From assembly GCA_027339635.1 (NCBI GenBank), contig DAHWNZ010000006.1, forward strand, positions 1 through 64,000: a DNA stretch of 64,000 nucleotides. The letters run 5' to 3'. Shown piece by piece: positions 54,192 through 62,405 of this stretch. The position numbers were made by a program, and so were the translations under genes. The stretch is from AG-12 sp027339635 (GTDB lineage: Bacteria > Chloroflexota > Dormibacteria > Aeolococcales > Bog-877). Under the pieces are notes generated by a model. It was not told the origin of the DNA and ran no database searches. It worked only from the letters and a program-made list of their open reading frames with translations. Each line of letters opens with the position of its first letter. Position 1 is the first letter of the stretch.

Positions 54192-55295
54192 CTACTGTCC
54201 GGGCCGATGGTAGAAAGGTAACGGGACGACCGTCGCCTCCGCCCACAGTTCCGGCTCCTGCCGCAGGCGCACTTTGAGCATGGTGCCTGGGGCGGCCATC
54301 TCCCGCCTCACGTATCCCATGGCGATGGCGGTGCCGACGGAAAATCCGAAGGAGCCACTGGTCACCACCCCAACCTCCCCGGAGTCGGCGAATATCGCCT
54401 GGTGGGGGCGGGCGATCTGGCGCGGCCCCAGTTGGATTCCCACAAACGCCCGGGTTGGTGCCTCCGAGATACGTCGCAGTGCGGTGCTGCCCAGGAAGGC
54501 TCCCTTGGCCAGTTTGACCACCCACCCCAGTCCGGCCGTGATCGGGTCAGTTCCCTCGTCGATGTCCTGGCCGTAAAGGCGCAGCCCAGCCTCCAGCCGC
54601 AGAGTGTCGCGGGCGCCGAGACCGGCCGGCATGAGGCCGTACTCCTGACCGCGCTCATAGAGCGCTGTCCAGATCGTCTCGGCCGCCTCGGAGGGTCCAT
54701 ACAGCTCGAATCCGTCCTCTCCCGTGTAGCCGGTCCTGGATAGGCGCAGCCTGACACCGGCGACCGTGCCCGGGCGGTGGTGGTAGTAGCGGATTTCCTG
54801 CGGGCTGCCCTCGGACACCAGAGGCTCCAGGATCTCCAGAGCCCGTGGCCCCTGCAGCGCAATCAGAAAGGTCTCCGCCGAGCGGTCCAGGAGCTCCACC
54901 CCCGCGGGGGGCAGATGCTGCCTCATCCACGCGAGGTCGGCGTCGTGGCGGGCGGCGTTGATCACACACATGAACTCTTCACGGTCGCGATAGACCAGGA
55001 GGTCGTCAACGATCCCGCCATCCTCCCGACACATGACCCCATACAGGGCACGCCCCTCGGCCAGCTTGGAGACATCGTTGCTCACCAGGTTCTGGAGATA
55101 GTCGAGGGCCCCGCTGCCGCGCACCATCACCTCTCCCATGTGGGAAACGTCGAACAGGCCCGCCCGCCGGCGCACGGCTTCGTGCTCCTCCCGGATGCTG
55201 CGGTACTGCATCGGCATGATGTAGCCACCGAAGGGCGTCATGCGCGCGCCGAGCTGGCGATGAATCGCCCCCAAGGGGACTTCTATGTCAGTCAA
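54192..55295 (-). CDS. gcvT: Aminomethyltransferase (glycine cleavage T-protein)
   Basis: 367 residues. Folate-binding features: GLFDVSHMGEVMVRG, RTGYTGEDGFELYG and the LGARDTLRLEAGLRLYGQDI block. It transfers the methylene group to tetrahydrofolate, giving ammonia. The TTG start overlaps the stop of the sigma-like gene (TTGA) and has GGAGGA upstream, so the two are co-expressed. Confidence 0.96.
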   Translation of the reverse strand: MTDIEVPLGAIHRQLGARMTPFGGYIMPMQYRSIREEHEAVRRRAGLFDVSHMGEVMVRGSGALDYLQNLVSNDVSKLAEGRALYGVMCREDGGIVDDLLVYRDREEFMCVINAARHDADLAWMRQHLPPAGVELLDRSAETFLIALQGPRALEILEPLVSEGSPQEIRYYHHRPGTVAGVRLRLSRTGYTGEDGFELYGPSEAAETIWTALYERGQEYGLMPAGLGARDTLRLEAGLRLYGQDIDEGTDPITAGLGWVVKLAKGAFLGSTALRRISEAPTRAFVGIQLGPRQIARPHQAIFADSGEVGVVTSGSFGFSVGTAIAMGYVRREMAAPGTMLKVRLRQEPELWAEATVVPLPFYHRPGQ

Positions 55296-55888
55296 TCTTC
55301 CTCCATCTCCTCGAGCGTCTCCAGCAGTTCGCGATCATGTTGGGCGGCGGCTTCCGAGGCGGCCTGACGCAGCTGCCTCACCCGCTCCTCGGGCCACCCC
55401 AGGTGGTCCGCCAGTTGACGGTCGCTCGGGGGGGCTCCAAGCTCTCTGCGCATCTCAACGTCCGCCGCGAACACCACCTCTGCGTCCCGCGCCCACCGCT
55501 CATCCTGCTCTCTGGCGCGCTCCTCCTCCGCCAGGGTGGCGCGGATCGCGGCGGCCACGACCTCGCGTGCCTGGCGCTGAAATTCCGCCGGGGTGAGCGG
55601 GGTCTCCCCGGAGAGCCCGTGCACCAGTTTCAGCAAGGCTGTGGTGCCCTCCTGAAAGAGATCACCGACCGGGGTTCCCGGCCGGTCCACACTGGTCGCC
55701 TGCTCGAGCGCTATCCACAGGTGGTGCTGCACCAACTGCCGCCTCGGGTCCTGGTCGAGGTTCTCGTAACCGACCGTGGCCAGCAGCCCGGCAATCGCCT
55801 GCTCGCCCAGGGGTGGGAACTCCGCGACCATTTCCCTCAGGGTCCGGGTCTCGTCTGACGGCGCCGAAGCGGGCTTGGGAGTGGGCAC
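55292..55888 (-). CDS. Degenerate sigma-70-like protein (regions 2-3 only)
   Basis: 198 residues. RRQLVQHHLWIALEQA followed by VGDLFQEGTTALLKLVHGL matches sigma region 2.1-2.2 (DLIQEG...L), and ELGAPPSDRQLADHLGWPEE matches region 3 (ELGREPTxEELA). The aromatic promoter-melting segment (YATWWIRQAI in ordinary sigmas) is replaced by FQRQAREVVAAAIRATL, and there is no region 4. It may bind RNA polymerase core without opening promoters, or be a repurposed fold. The GTG at 55888 follows a TATACT box by 7 nt. The start of a much longer open frame antisense to zwf is rejected. It leads the gcv operon. Confidence 0.65.
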   Translation of the reverse strand: MPTPKPASAPSDETRTLREMVAEFPPLGEQAIAGLLATVGYENLDQDPRRQLVQHHLWIALEQATSVDRPGTPVGDLFQEGTTALLKLVHGLSGETPLTPAEFQRQAREVVAAAIRATLAEEERAREQDERWARDAEVVFAADVEMRRELGAPPSDRQLADHLGWPEERVRQLRQAASEAAAQHDRELLETLEEMEED

Positions 55889-55895
55889 GGACCCG

Positions 55896-55901
55896 AGTAT
55901 A
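55896..55901 (-). promoter_or_regulatory. -10 box (TATACT) of the sigma-like/gcv operon, leaderless
   Basis: TATACT on the minus strand ends 7 nt before the GTG at 55888. The divergent zwf -10 box lies 47 bp away. Confidence 0.65.
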
Positions 55902-55948
55902 GGCTCGGTTCGGCGAACGGGAGGGATCTCGCGGCGGATCGGTATTCG

Positions 55949-55954
55949 TACACT
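55949..55954 (+). promoter_or_regulatory. -10 box (TACACT) for leaderless zwf
   Basis: TACACT ends 6 nt before the GTG at 55961; no ribosome binding site is present. Confidence 0.65.
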
Positions 55955-55960
55955 CAGACG

Positions 55961-57403
55961 GTGCCACCCCGCGCCATGCGAGTACCCCCCGACCAAGACC
56001 TGGTGGTCTTCGGAGCGACCGGGGACCTGGCCCGCCGCAAGCTGCTGCCCGCACTCTATGAGCTGAGTCGCCAGGGGCTCCTCCCACGCCGCGGGGAGGT
56101 GGTGGGAACTGCGACCCGGGACCTCGACGATGACGGCTTCAGGGCCTTCGCCCACGACGCGATCGAGGAATTTGCCAGAACCGGGCTCGACGAGCCGAGC
56201 TTCGCGGCCTTCGCCAAGCGGCTGCGCTACGTGCCCGCCATCTCCGACCCAGGGCCCAAGCTGGCCAAGGTGCTCAAGCTCCCGCACCGGATCGTGTACC
56301 TGGCCGTCCCCCCCTCGTCCTTCGCCCCGATCCTGCAGGAGTTGAAGGATGCCGGGCTCTCCAGGGGTGCCTCCCTCATCATCGAGAAGCCGTTCGGGCA
56401 TGACCTGGAGTCCGCCAGAAAGCTGAACCAGGCGCTGCATCGCATCGTGCCCGAGGAGAGGATCTACCGCATCGACCACTACCTGGGCAAGGAGACCGTC
56501 CAGAATCTCCTGGTTTTCAGGTTCGGCAACACCCTTGTGGAGCGCATCTGGAACCGCGATGTGGTATCCCACGTCCAACTGACTGTTGCTGAAGACATTG
56601 GAGTTGAGAATCGGGGACATCTGTATGAGGAGACCGGAGCGCTCAAGGACATAATGCAGAACCACCTCTTCCAGCTCCTCGCCCTCACGTGTATGTCACC
56701 TCCCAGTTCCTTCGATCCTGAAGCATTGAGAGATGAGAAGGTCAAGGTCCTTCAATCGATTCGGCCGGTGGCCCCAGCGGAGGTGGTCCGGGGTCAATAC
56801 ACCAGGGGCTCGGTCAACGGCAAGCTGATGCCGGGGTACCGGGAGCTTGACGGAGTGTCCCCGGATTCGAACACGGAGACGTATATAGCACTCCGACTCG
56901 CGGTCGACTCCTGGGCGTGGGCCGGGGTCCCCTTCTATCTGCGCTGCGGCAAGGCGCTGGTCACCAGGCGCACGGAGATCATGCTCTTCTGCCGGGACGT
57001 GCCCCTGCATCTCTTCGAGGGTACGGGAATAGAGGCTCTGCAGCCCAACCGGGTGACGATCAGGATCCAGCCCGATGAGGGAATCTCATTCTCTTTCGTG
57101 GCCAAGGAGCCGGGGCCTGTGGTCCGGGAGCAGGGGGTGAGGATGGACTTCTCCTACGGGAAGTCATTCAAGACCGAGCCGGCGGAGGCCTACGAGCGGT
57201 TGCTGCACGACGCCCTGCTGGGAGACCACACCCTCTTCATACGGCAGGACGAGACTGAGTGCGCCTGGGCCGCCCTCCAACCCGTGCTGGACAACATGCC
57301 CCCGATCCGGCTTTACCCGGCTGGAAGCGAGGGCCCCGCCGAGGCCCAGAACCTGATGGAGTCGGGGGCCTGGCACAGCCTGGCCCACCACGTCCAGGAT
57401 TAA
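55961..57403 (+). CDS. zwf: Glucose-6-phosphate dehydrogenase
   Basis: 480 residues. The NADP motif is VFGATGDLARRKLLPAL, the active-site motif is RIDHYLGKETVQN (His-Asp pair and Lys), and EKPFGHDLESA is the third block. It catalyses the first step of the oxidative pentose phosphate pathway. Its size is normal. The GTG is supported by the -10 box 6 nt upstream. The stop overlaps the convergent gene's stop by 4 bp (TTAA). Confidence 0.96.
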   Translation: MPPRAMRVPPDQDLVVFGATGDLARRKLLPALYELSRQGLLPRRGEVVGTATRDLDDDGFRAFAHDAIEEFARTGLDEPSFAAFAKRLRYVPAISDPGPKLAKVLKLPHRIVYLAVPPSSFAPILQELKDAGLSRGASLIIEKPFGHDLESARKLNQALHRIVPEERIYRIDHYLGKETVQNLLVFRFGNTLVERIWNRDVVSHVQLTVAEDIGVENRGHLYEETGALKDIMQNHLFQLLALTCMSPPSSFDPEALRDEKVKVLQSIRPVAPAEVVRGQYTRGSVNGKLMPGYRELDGVSPDSNTETYIALRLAVDSWAWAGVPFYLRCGKALVTRRTEIMLFCRDVPLHLFEGTGIEALQPNRVTIRIQPDEGISFSFVAKEPGPVVREQGVRMDFSYGKSFKTEPAEAYERLLHDALLGDHTLFIRQDETECAWAALQPVLDNMPPIRLYPAGSEGPAEAQNLMESGAWHSLAHHVQD

Positions 57404-57999
57404 GCGCTGGCGCGCGCCGGGGCCTGGTCGGGGACCAGCTGGTCGGCTTCGATCCATCCGACCTCTGTCTCAGGCTCCTCGCCGGCCCTGACCTGCACCC
57501 ACCTGCCCTGCTGCCGCAGCGCCCGCAGGGGAGAGGCCGGACGCACAGACCTGCCGCGCTCGGCTTTGTGGTCAGGCTCCTTGAAGATCGGATATCCGGT
57601 CCCGGCCCAGCTCTGCACTATCGTGCAGGGGCCCGGGGGGATGCTGCGGAAGTGATACACGGTGTGCCCATCCCGCTCGCCACGGCCGAGGATCCTCAGG
57701 AGATTCGTCGCTCGCATGGTGGCGCTGCGCTCGCCGTCGGCGGTGATGGTCACCCTGGTGCCGCTGCTGGTGGACTCGCATTCGATGCGGATGCGGTTCT
57801 TCGGGTAACGCACCTTGGACCACTGGCCGAAGAGCCCATTGGCAAGGTCCTGGACCACTTCCGCGGTGTGGTCATCGACAACCCTGAAGCTGAATGGCGG
57901 CAGGCCAGCCACCTGCTCGGCCACCGCGAACACCTCGCGGGGCGGCGCGAACACCACCGCTTCCCAGCGGTCGTGGCGCTTGGGGCCGAGATAGAGCAT
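57400..57999 (-). CDS. Hypothetical protein with SH3-like C-terminus
   Basis: 199 residues. The N-terminal 120 residues alternate strands and helices (FAPPREVFAVAEQVAG, then RIRIECESTSSGTRVTI) but I do not recognise the family; an SRPBCC-like fold is a guess. The C-terminal 55 residues (VRPASPLRALRQQGRWVQVR, then VGWIEADQLV) look like a bacterial SH3 domain, usually a ligand- or wall-binding module. No signal peptide. The ATG follows TACAAT by 7 nt. Confidence 0.6.
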   Translation of the reverse strand: MLYLGPKRHDRWEAVVFAPPREVFAVAEQVAGLPPFSFRVVDDHTAEVVQDLANGLFGQWSKVRYPKNRIRIECESTSSGTRVTITADGERSATMRATNLLRILGRGERDGHTVYHFRSIPPGPCTIVQSWAGTGYPIFKEPDHKAERGRSVRPASPLRALRQQGRWVQVRAGEEPETEVGWIEADQLVPDQAPARASA

Positions 58000-58006
58000 G
58001 CCCCAG

Positions 58007-58012
58007 ATTGTA
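58007..58012 (-). promoter_or_regulatory. -10 box (TACAAT) for leaderless SH3-like protein gene
   Basis: TACAAT on the minus strand ends 7 nt before the ATG at 57999. Confidence 0.6.
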
Positions 58013-58034
58013 ATTGGGCGACCAGTTGGTGTGA

Positions 58035-59102
58035 TCAGGTGAGGAGCGGGCGCCGCCGCAACAACCACGCCTCCAGCTGGTGCAGGGCGGGGTCGGCCGG
58101 ACCCCACAGTGGGGCCAAGAGCAGACCACTGTGGCTCACCTGCCGCCCACCCCACCTGGTTTTGAAGGTGGCGTAGCCGTGGGCGCTGTTGGCGGGATCA
58201 AAGTGGCGGGGCACTCCCCACATGTCATAGAAGGAACACCCCTGCTGTATGCCCCAGCGGATCATCTCCCAGTGGAGGGCATAGCTGGCTCGGGCCTCGG
58301 GCGCCGTCAAGGAGGTGCCCCCGTAGAGGTAGATCAGGCGCGGGCCGCAGGAGATCGCCATGGCCGCGGCGAGGGGCTGCCCCCGGCGCGAAGCGACGAA
58401 GATGACCCCATCGAGATCGGTCAAAGCGGCCTCGTAGTAGCTCTGCGGGCGGGTGGTGAATCGCTGGCGTCGCACGGTGTCCAGGTGGAGGCGGTAAAAG
58501 CCCTCGACCGCGGACCTTGAACTGTCGGCGGTCACCGTCACCTCGGCCCGGCTCGCGATGCGGATGTTCCTGCGCGTCGACGGGGGAAGCGCCGCGAGCG
58601 TTGCCTGCTCATCCGCCGCCAGGTCAACGACCCAGGAGTTGCGATGCTGGACGTCGAAGCGGGCCGCCCTCAGCCCCAGCCGGGCCCGCAGGGAGTTCAC
58701 GGTTAGCGAGCCGACTGGCCACTCGGGGTCGAGCCGGAGCGCCACGACCCCCCTTGACCGCAGGAACCCGGCCGCCGCTTTGAGCAGCGACTCGGCGGCC
58801 CACGGCTGGGCCAGTGAGCCCAGGACCGGTCCCCGCGGAGCATAAGCCCAGCCCAGCCCACCTGGCCCCAGCGGGCGGCGCAGAACCTGCAGAGCTCCCA
58901 CACAGGCACCGGAGTGGGGATCGCGGGCGAGCCATCGGGTCACCGTCCAGCCGTAACGCGAGCGCAGGACGCCCCATCCCCACGACTGCATCAGCACCCC
59001 CCCGGAGGTCCTGACAAACTCGTCCCACGCCGGGCGCTCCGCCTCTCCCGCTACCGTGATCAAAGGGACTGTCGCGGGGTCCGGTCCGGGGGTTGCTGCC
59101 AC
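58035..59102 (-). CDS. FemX-type peptidoglycan bridge aminoacyltransferase
   Basis: 355 residues with two GNAT-like domains. FemAB features: GVLMQSWGWGVLRSRYGW near the N-terminus, LPPSTRRNIRIASR in the middle, and YLYGGTSLTAPEARASY with YALHWEMIRWGIQQGCSFYD at the end. Members transfer amino acids from aminoacyl-tRNA to the peptide stem of lipid II, forming interpeptide bridges. The GTG at 59102 follows GATAAT by 6 nt; the long upstream frame antisense to nfeD is rejected. Confidence 0.88.
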   Translation of the reverse strand: MAATPGPDPATVPLITVAGEAERPAWDEFVRTSGGVLMQSWGWGVLRSRYGWTVTRWLARDPHSGACVGALQVLRRPLGPGGLGWAYAPRGPVLGSLAQPWAAESLLKAAAGFLRSRGVVALRLDPEWPVGSLTVNSLRARLGLRAARFDVQHRNSWVVDLAADEQATLAALPPSTRRNIRIASRAEVTVTADSSRSAVEGFYRLHLDTVRRQRFTTRPQSYYEAALTDLDGVIFVASRRGQPLAAAMAISCGPRLIYLYGGTSLTAPEARASYALHWEMIRWGIQQGCSFYDMWGVPRHFDPANSAHGYATFKTRWGGRQVSHSGLLLAPLWGPADPALHQLEAWLLRRRPLLT

Positions 59103-59108
59103 CGGGTG

Positions 59109-59114
59109 ATTATC
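59109..59114 (-). promoter_or_regulatory. -10 box (GATAAT) for leaderless femX-type gene
   Basis: GATAAT on the minus strand ends 6 nt before the GTG at 59102. It is divergent from the nfeD promoter. Confidence 0.6.
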
Positions 59115-59147
59115 CTCGGCCCGTTCTCGGCTCCTTCGATTTGGGCG

Positions 59148-59153
59148 TACACT
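59148..59153 (+). promoter_or_regulatory. -10 box (TACACT) for nfeD-slipin operon
   Basis: TACACT ends 10 nt before the ATG at 59164, giving a leader of only about 3-4 nt. Confidence 0.5.
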
Positions 59154-59163
59154 GAATGTTGCT

Positions 59164-59964
59164 ATGCGCCGTTTGGCGATTGCCGGTGCCGCGTCGGGAG
59201 CGCTCGCCGCCACCCTGGTACTCACGGGTCCAGTCCTGGCGAGCGGCCTCGGTGAGAAGGCACACGCCGGCCCGGTGATCTCGCTTCCTCCTGCCATCGC
59301 TTTCCTGGCGGACCCGACGGTCGCCTTCGGGCTGCTTCTGCTGGCGATGCTGGGCATTGGGGTGGAGGCGATGCACCCCGGCGGCACGGTGCCGGGGGCT
59401 ATCGGAGTCGCGGCCGGCCTGCTGGCCGCGCTCGCCCTCTTGGGGTTGTCCCTGAATCCGCTCGGTTTGCTTTTGATAGCAGTCGCGGCAGGACTGTTCG
59501 CGGCGGATCTCATTTCGCCCTCCCACGGGGCCCTGAGTGTGGCTGCGATGGGGGCAGCGGTCGCCGGGGGCGTACTGATGTTCCCTGGCGCAGCCGTGAA
59601 CCCCATAGCCCTGATCGGGGCACCGGTCTCCCTGGGGCTGGTTTGGGTCTTTCTGAGCAGACGGGCACTGAGGGTGCGCCATCGCCCCTATCCCCGCCAG
59701 CCCCAGGAGCTGCTTGGGGATGTGGGAACGGTGCGGGAGTTGCACCGCGGATTGGCCATGGCGCTGGTGGATGGAGAGCTGTGGCACGTGGAGGCTCGCG
59801 ATAAGGCTCCTCTGGAACTGGGCAGCGAGGTGGAGGTGCTGGCTCAGGACGGTCTGACCCTGATAGTGAGGGTGGTGGGGCTGCCTGCTCCAGCCGGCGG
59901 CGATATGACTGACCAGGTTCAGCCGGGAATTGCGGCGGGAGCCAAAGGAGGGCTCGGAGAATGA
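59164..59964 (+). CDS. NfeD-family membrane protein
   Basis: 266 residues. A signal peptide (1-27, ending GPVLASG) precedes membrane helices between about 50 and 165 and a C-terminal OB-fold (about 180-240: GDVGTVRELHRG, then GSEVEVLAQDGLTLIVRV). There is no N-terminal ClpP-like protease domain, so it is the short form. NfeD partners slipins in membrane microdomains. It overlaps the slipin gene (ATGA). Confidence 0.88.
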   Translation: MRRLAIAGAASGALAATLVLTGPVLASGLGEKAHAGPVISLPPAIAFLADPTVAFGLLLLAMLGIGVEAMHPGGTVPGAIGVAAGLLAALALLGLSLNPLGLLLIAVAAGLFAADLISPSHGALSVAAMGAAVAGGVLMFPGAAVNPIALIGAPVSLGLVWVFLSRRALRVRHRPYPRQPQELLGDVGTVRELHRGLAMALVDGELWHVEARDKAPLELGSEVEVLAQDGLTLIVRVVGLPAPAGGDMTDQVQPGIAAGAKGGLGE

Positions 59965-60830
59965 GCGGAGCGGTGGTCGCGATCGTGGTGGTGCTGGCGG
60001 TGGTTGCCTTCTTGGTCCTGATGGCGTTCGCCACGGGGTTCCGGGTGATCAACGAGTACGAGCGCGGGGTGGTCCTGAGGCTGGGAAGACTCATTGACGT
60101 CAAGGGCCCGGGTCCGCGACTCATCATTCCCTTCGGGATCGACCGGATGGTCAAGGTGGATCTGCGGGTGATGGTTCATGAGGTGCCGCCGCAGGACGTG
60201 ATCACCAGTGACAACGTGACCGTGCGGGTGACGGCGGTCGTCTTCTTCCGGGTGGTGGACGCTCGCGATTCTTACGTCAAGGTGCGCGACTACATGAGCA
60301 CCATCTCGAAGACGGCACAGACGACCCTGAGGTCCACGTTGGGGCAGTCGACCCTGGACGAGCTGCTGAGTCGGCGAGACAAGATCAACGCCGAACTGCA
60401 GGCGGTGATCGATGAGCAGACCGAGCCGTGGGGGGTGAAGGTGACCGCGGTGGAGGTGAAGGACGTTGACCTGCCCCAGTCAATGCAGCGGGCCATGGCG
60501 CTGCAGGCGGAGGCGGAACGGGAGAAGAGGGCCAAGATCATCCGCGCCCAGGGCGAGTTTCAGGCCTCCCAGACCCTCGCCGACGCTGCCCAGGTGATAG
60601 GGACCCAGCCGGCGACCCTGCAGCTCCGCTATCTGCAGACGCTGTCGGAGATTGGCGCCGATCAGAACACGGTTGTGGTCTTCCCGGTGCCGTTGGACAT
60701 GTTCGAGCCCTTCTTTGATCTCAAGAAGGGCCGTGCGGCCAAGAACGGCCATCGCCCGGCGCAAGCTTCCGAGGTGGTTGGGGACGGGATCGAGTCCGCG
60801 ACCAGCGTCGGCTCGGAGCCCACTTCCTGA
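59961..60830 (+). CDS. Slipin (SPFH/stomatin family) protein
   Basis: 289 residues: an N-terminal membrane anchor (about 5-27), then the SPFH domain (INEYERGVVLRLGRL, VITSDNVTVRVTAVVFFRV) and a helical region rich in Ala/Glu (ALQAEAEREKRAKIIRAQGE). Slipins oligomerise at the membrane and pair with NfeD proteins, as here. The C-terminal 45 residues are unconserved. Confidence 0.93.
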   Translation: MSGAVVAIVVVLAVVAFLVLMAFATGFRVINEYERGVVLRLGRLIDVKGPGPRLIIPFGIDRMVKVDLRVMVHEVPPQDVITSDNVTVRVTAVVFFRVVDARDSYVKVRDYMSTISKTAQTTLRSTLGQSTLDELLSRRDKINAELQAVIDEQTEPWGVKVTAVEVKDVDLPQSMQRAMALQAEAEREKRAKIIRAQGEFQASQTLADAAQVIGTQPATLQLRYLQTLSEIGADQNTVVVFPVPLDMFEPFFDLKKGRAAKNGHRPAQASEVVGDGIESATSVGSEPTS

Positions 60831-60943
60831 CACCGGGCGGGGCCCAGGGCTGGGGGAATTCCGTCACGGCTGGGTTTGGGACCCTGCTTCTGCTTGGTTC
60901 CGGGGAGTTCGAGCCCTGGGTCGGCCAGACCGAAGTAGACCTG

Positions 60944-61573
60944 GTGCGGCTGGCCCGGGGCGACAAGCGCGTCTTGGTTCTGGCGACAGCCAGCGCCCCC
61001 GAGGGAGAGGCCGTGTTCCGGCGCTGGAACGAGATGGGAGTAGCCCATTACCGCAGTCTCGGCCTGACCGCCGAGGCCCTCCCGGTCCGCACCAGGGAGG
61101 ATGCCCAGGAGGAGAGGTGGGCTGACGCGGTCCGCCGGTCCAGCATGGTCTTCTTCTCAGGAGGCAGCCCGGGCCACCTCAAGCGAGTCCTGGAGGGAAC
61201 GGTGCTGCTGGACGCGATAGCCGATCTGGTCGAGCGCGGCGGAGTCTACGGTGGCTGCAGCGCTGGGGCGATGGTGGCGGGCGAGGGGCTGGTTGGCGGC
61301 AGGGGACCCGCCTCGGGCGCTTTCGGGCAGGGTTTGGGGCTGGTGCCAAGCCACGTGTTCGGGGTCCATTGGGACAGTCCCATCATGCGCCCCTGGCGGG
61401 GCCTGATGGCGCGCCAGGTGCCGGAATCCCTTCATTTCGTGGGAATTCCCGAGAGAACAGCGATAGTGCGGCGGGGCTCCGGATGGGTCACCGTGGGCCG
61501 GGGGGCGGTCGACCATCGCTTCCGGGGCCTGCGGGAGTCCGTGCGCCCCCCCGGAGAGCTCCTGCTGCTGTAA
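60944..61573 (+). CDS. S51-family peptidase (cyanophycinase/peptidase E-like)
   Basis: 209 residues from the first standard start codon. The catalytic Ser lies in VYGGCSAGAMVAG, and SSMVFFSGGSPGHLKRVL is the other family block. The sequence upstream in the same frame reads TLLLLGSGEFEPWVGQTEVDL, which is the conserved first strand of this family. The real protein must therefore begin near 60884, yet no ATG, GTG or TTG exists in frame between 60719 and 60944. A CTG start or a sequence error is possible. Substrate: Asp-containing or cyanophycin-like peptides. Confidence 0.82.
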   Translation: MRLARGDKRVLVLATASAPEGEAVFRRWNEMGVAHYRSLGLTAEALPVRTREDAQEERWADAVRRSSMVFFSGGSPGHLKRVLEGTVLLDAIADLVERGGVYGGCSAGAMVAGEGLVGGRGPASGAFGQGLGLVPSHVFGVHWDSPIMRPWRGLMARQVPESLHFVGIPERTAIVRRGSGWVTVGRGAVDHRFRGLRESVRPPGELLLL

Positions 61574-61582
61574 CCCGCTCGG

Positions 61583-61598
61583 TGTTTCACGTGAAACA
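61583..61598. other. parS centromere site
   Basis: TGTTTCACGTGAAACA, a perfect 16-bp palindrome identical to the bacterial parS consensus, 24 bp upstream of parA. ParB binds it to nucleate the partition complex. Its closeness to the parA promoter suggests autoregulation as well. Confidence 0.92.
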
Positions 61599-61610
61599 CT
61601 GGGCTGCACC

Positions 61611-61616
61611 TATACT
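61611..61616 (+). promoter_or_regulatory. -10 box (TATACT) for leaderless parA
   Basis: TATACT ends 6 nt before the ATG at 61623. The parS site lies where the -35 region would be. Confidence 0.7.
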
Positions 61617-61622
61617 TCAGAG

Positions 61623-62405
61623 ATGCCTCGGCCCCACGTAATTACCGTTTGCAATCAGAAAGGGGGGGTCGGCAAGACCACAACCGCAATCAACCTCGGA
61701 GCCGCTCTTTGTGAGAAGGGACTCAGGGTTCTATTGGTCGACTGCGACCCCCAGGCCAACGCCACCTCAGGGCTGAGCGTCGACTTCAAGCGGCTGGATG
61801 CCTCCATATACGACGTCGTTGTGTTGGGTCGACCCCTGCTCGAGGTCGCCATCCCGATCAAACACGTGCCCCGGCTCACCCTGGTCCCCGCAACGGTCGG
61901 GCTGGCGGGTGCCGAACTTGAACTGGCCGACCTTCCCCTGCGGGAGTCCCGGCTCAGGCTGGCCCTGGATGGGCTCAACGACTTCGACTACGTTCTGCTG
62001 GACACCCCACCGTCCCTGGGCCTTCTCACAATCAACTGCCTGGTGGCGGCGGACGCGATGCTGATCCCGCTCCAGTGCGAGTACTACGCACTCGAGGGGC
62101 TCACGCTCCTCACCCACACGCAGTCGCTCGTCCGGCAGTCTCTCAACCCCGGCCTCCGTCTGGCCGGCATAGTCCTCACACTCTTCGATCCCCGAACCGT
62201 ACTCAGTTCCCAGGTCGTGGCCGAGGTTCGCAAGCAGTTCGGAACCCAGGCATTCGAAACGGTGATACCGCGGTCTGTGCGCCTCAGCGAGGCGCCGAGC
62301 CACGGCCTGCCAATCACCCAGTACGATCCGACCGGGCGTGGCGCCATCGCGTATCGCGCTCTCGCCGAGGAGCTGGTGCTGCGCAACTCCAAGGTGGCGG
62401 CATGA
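61623..62405 (+). CDS. parA: Chromosome-partitioning ATPase ParA/Soj
   Basis: 260 residues. The deviant Walker A is CNQKGGVGKTTTAINLG, then VDCDPQANATSGLSV and the Walker B region DYVLLDTPPSLGLLT. It forms an ATP-dependent gradient on DNA that moves ParB-parS complexes. It has a leaderless promoter with parS just upstream. The stop overlaps parB (ATGA). Confidence 0.96.
   Translation: MPRPHVITVCNQKGGVGKTTTAINLGAALCEKGLRVLLVDCDPQANATSGLSVDFKRLDASIYDVVVLGRPLLEVAIPIKHVPRLTLVPATVGLAGAELELADLPLRESRLRLALDGLNDFDYVLLDTPPSLGLLTINCLVAADAMLIPLQCEYYALEGLTLLTHTQSLVRQSLNPGLRLAGIVLTLFDPRTVLSSQVVAEVRKQFGTQAFETVIPRSVRLSEAPSHGLPITQYDPTGRGAIAYRALAEELVLRNSKVAA

Noticed and set aside
55296..55400. Glycine riboswitch before gcvT
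   Set aside because: gcvT directly overlaps the upstream coding gene, leaving no leader.
55889..56665. N-terminal extension of the sigma-like protein
   Set aside because: It is antisense to conserved zwf sequence, and a -10 box marks the GTG at 55888.
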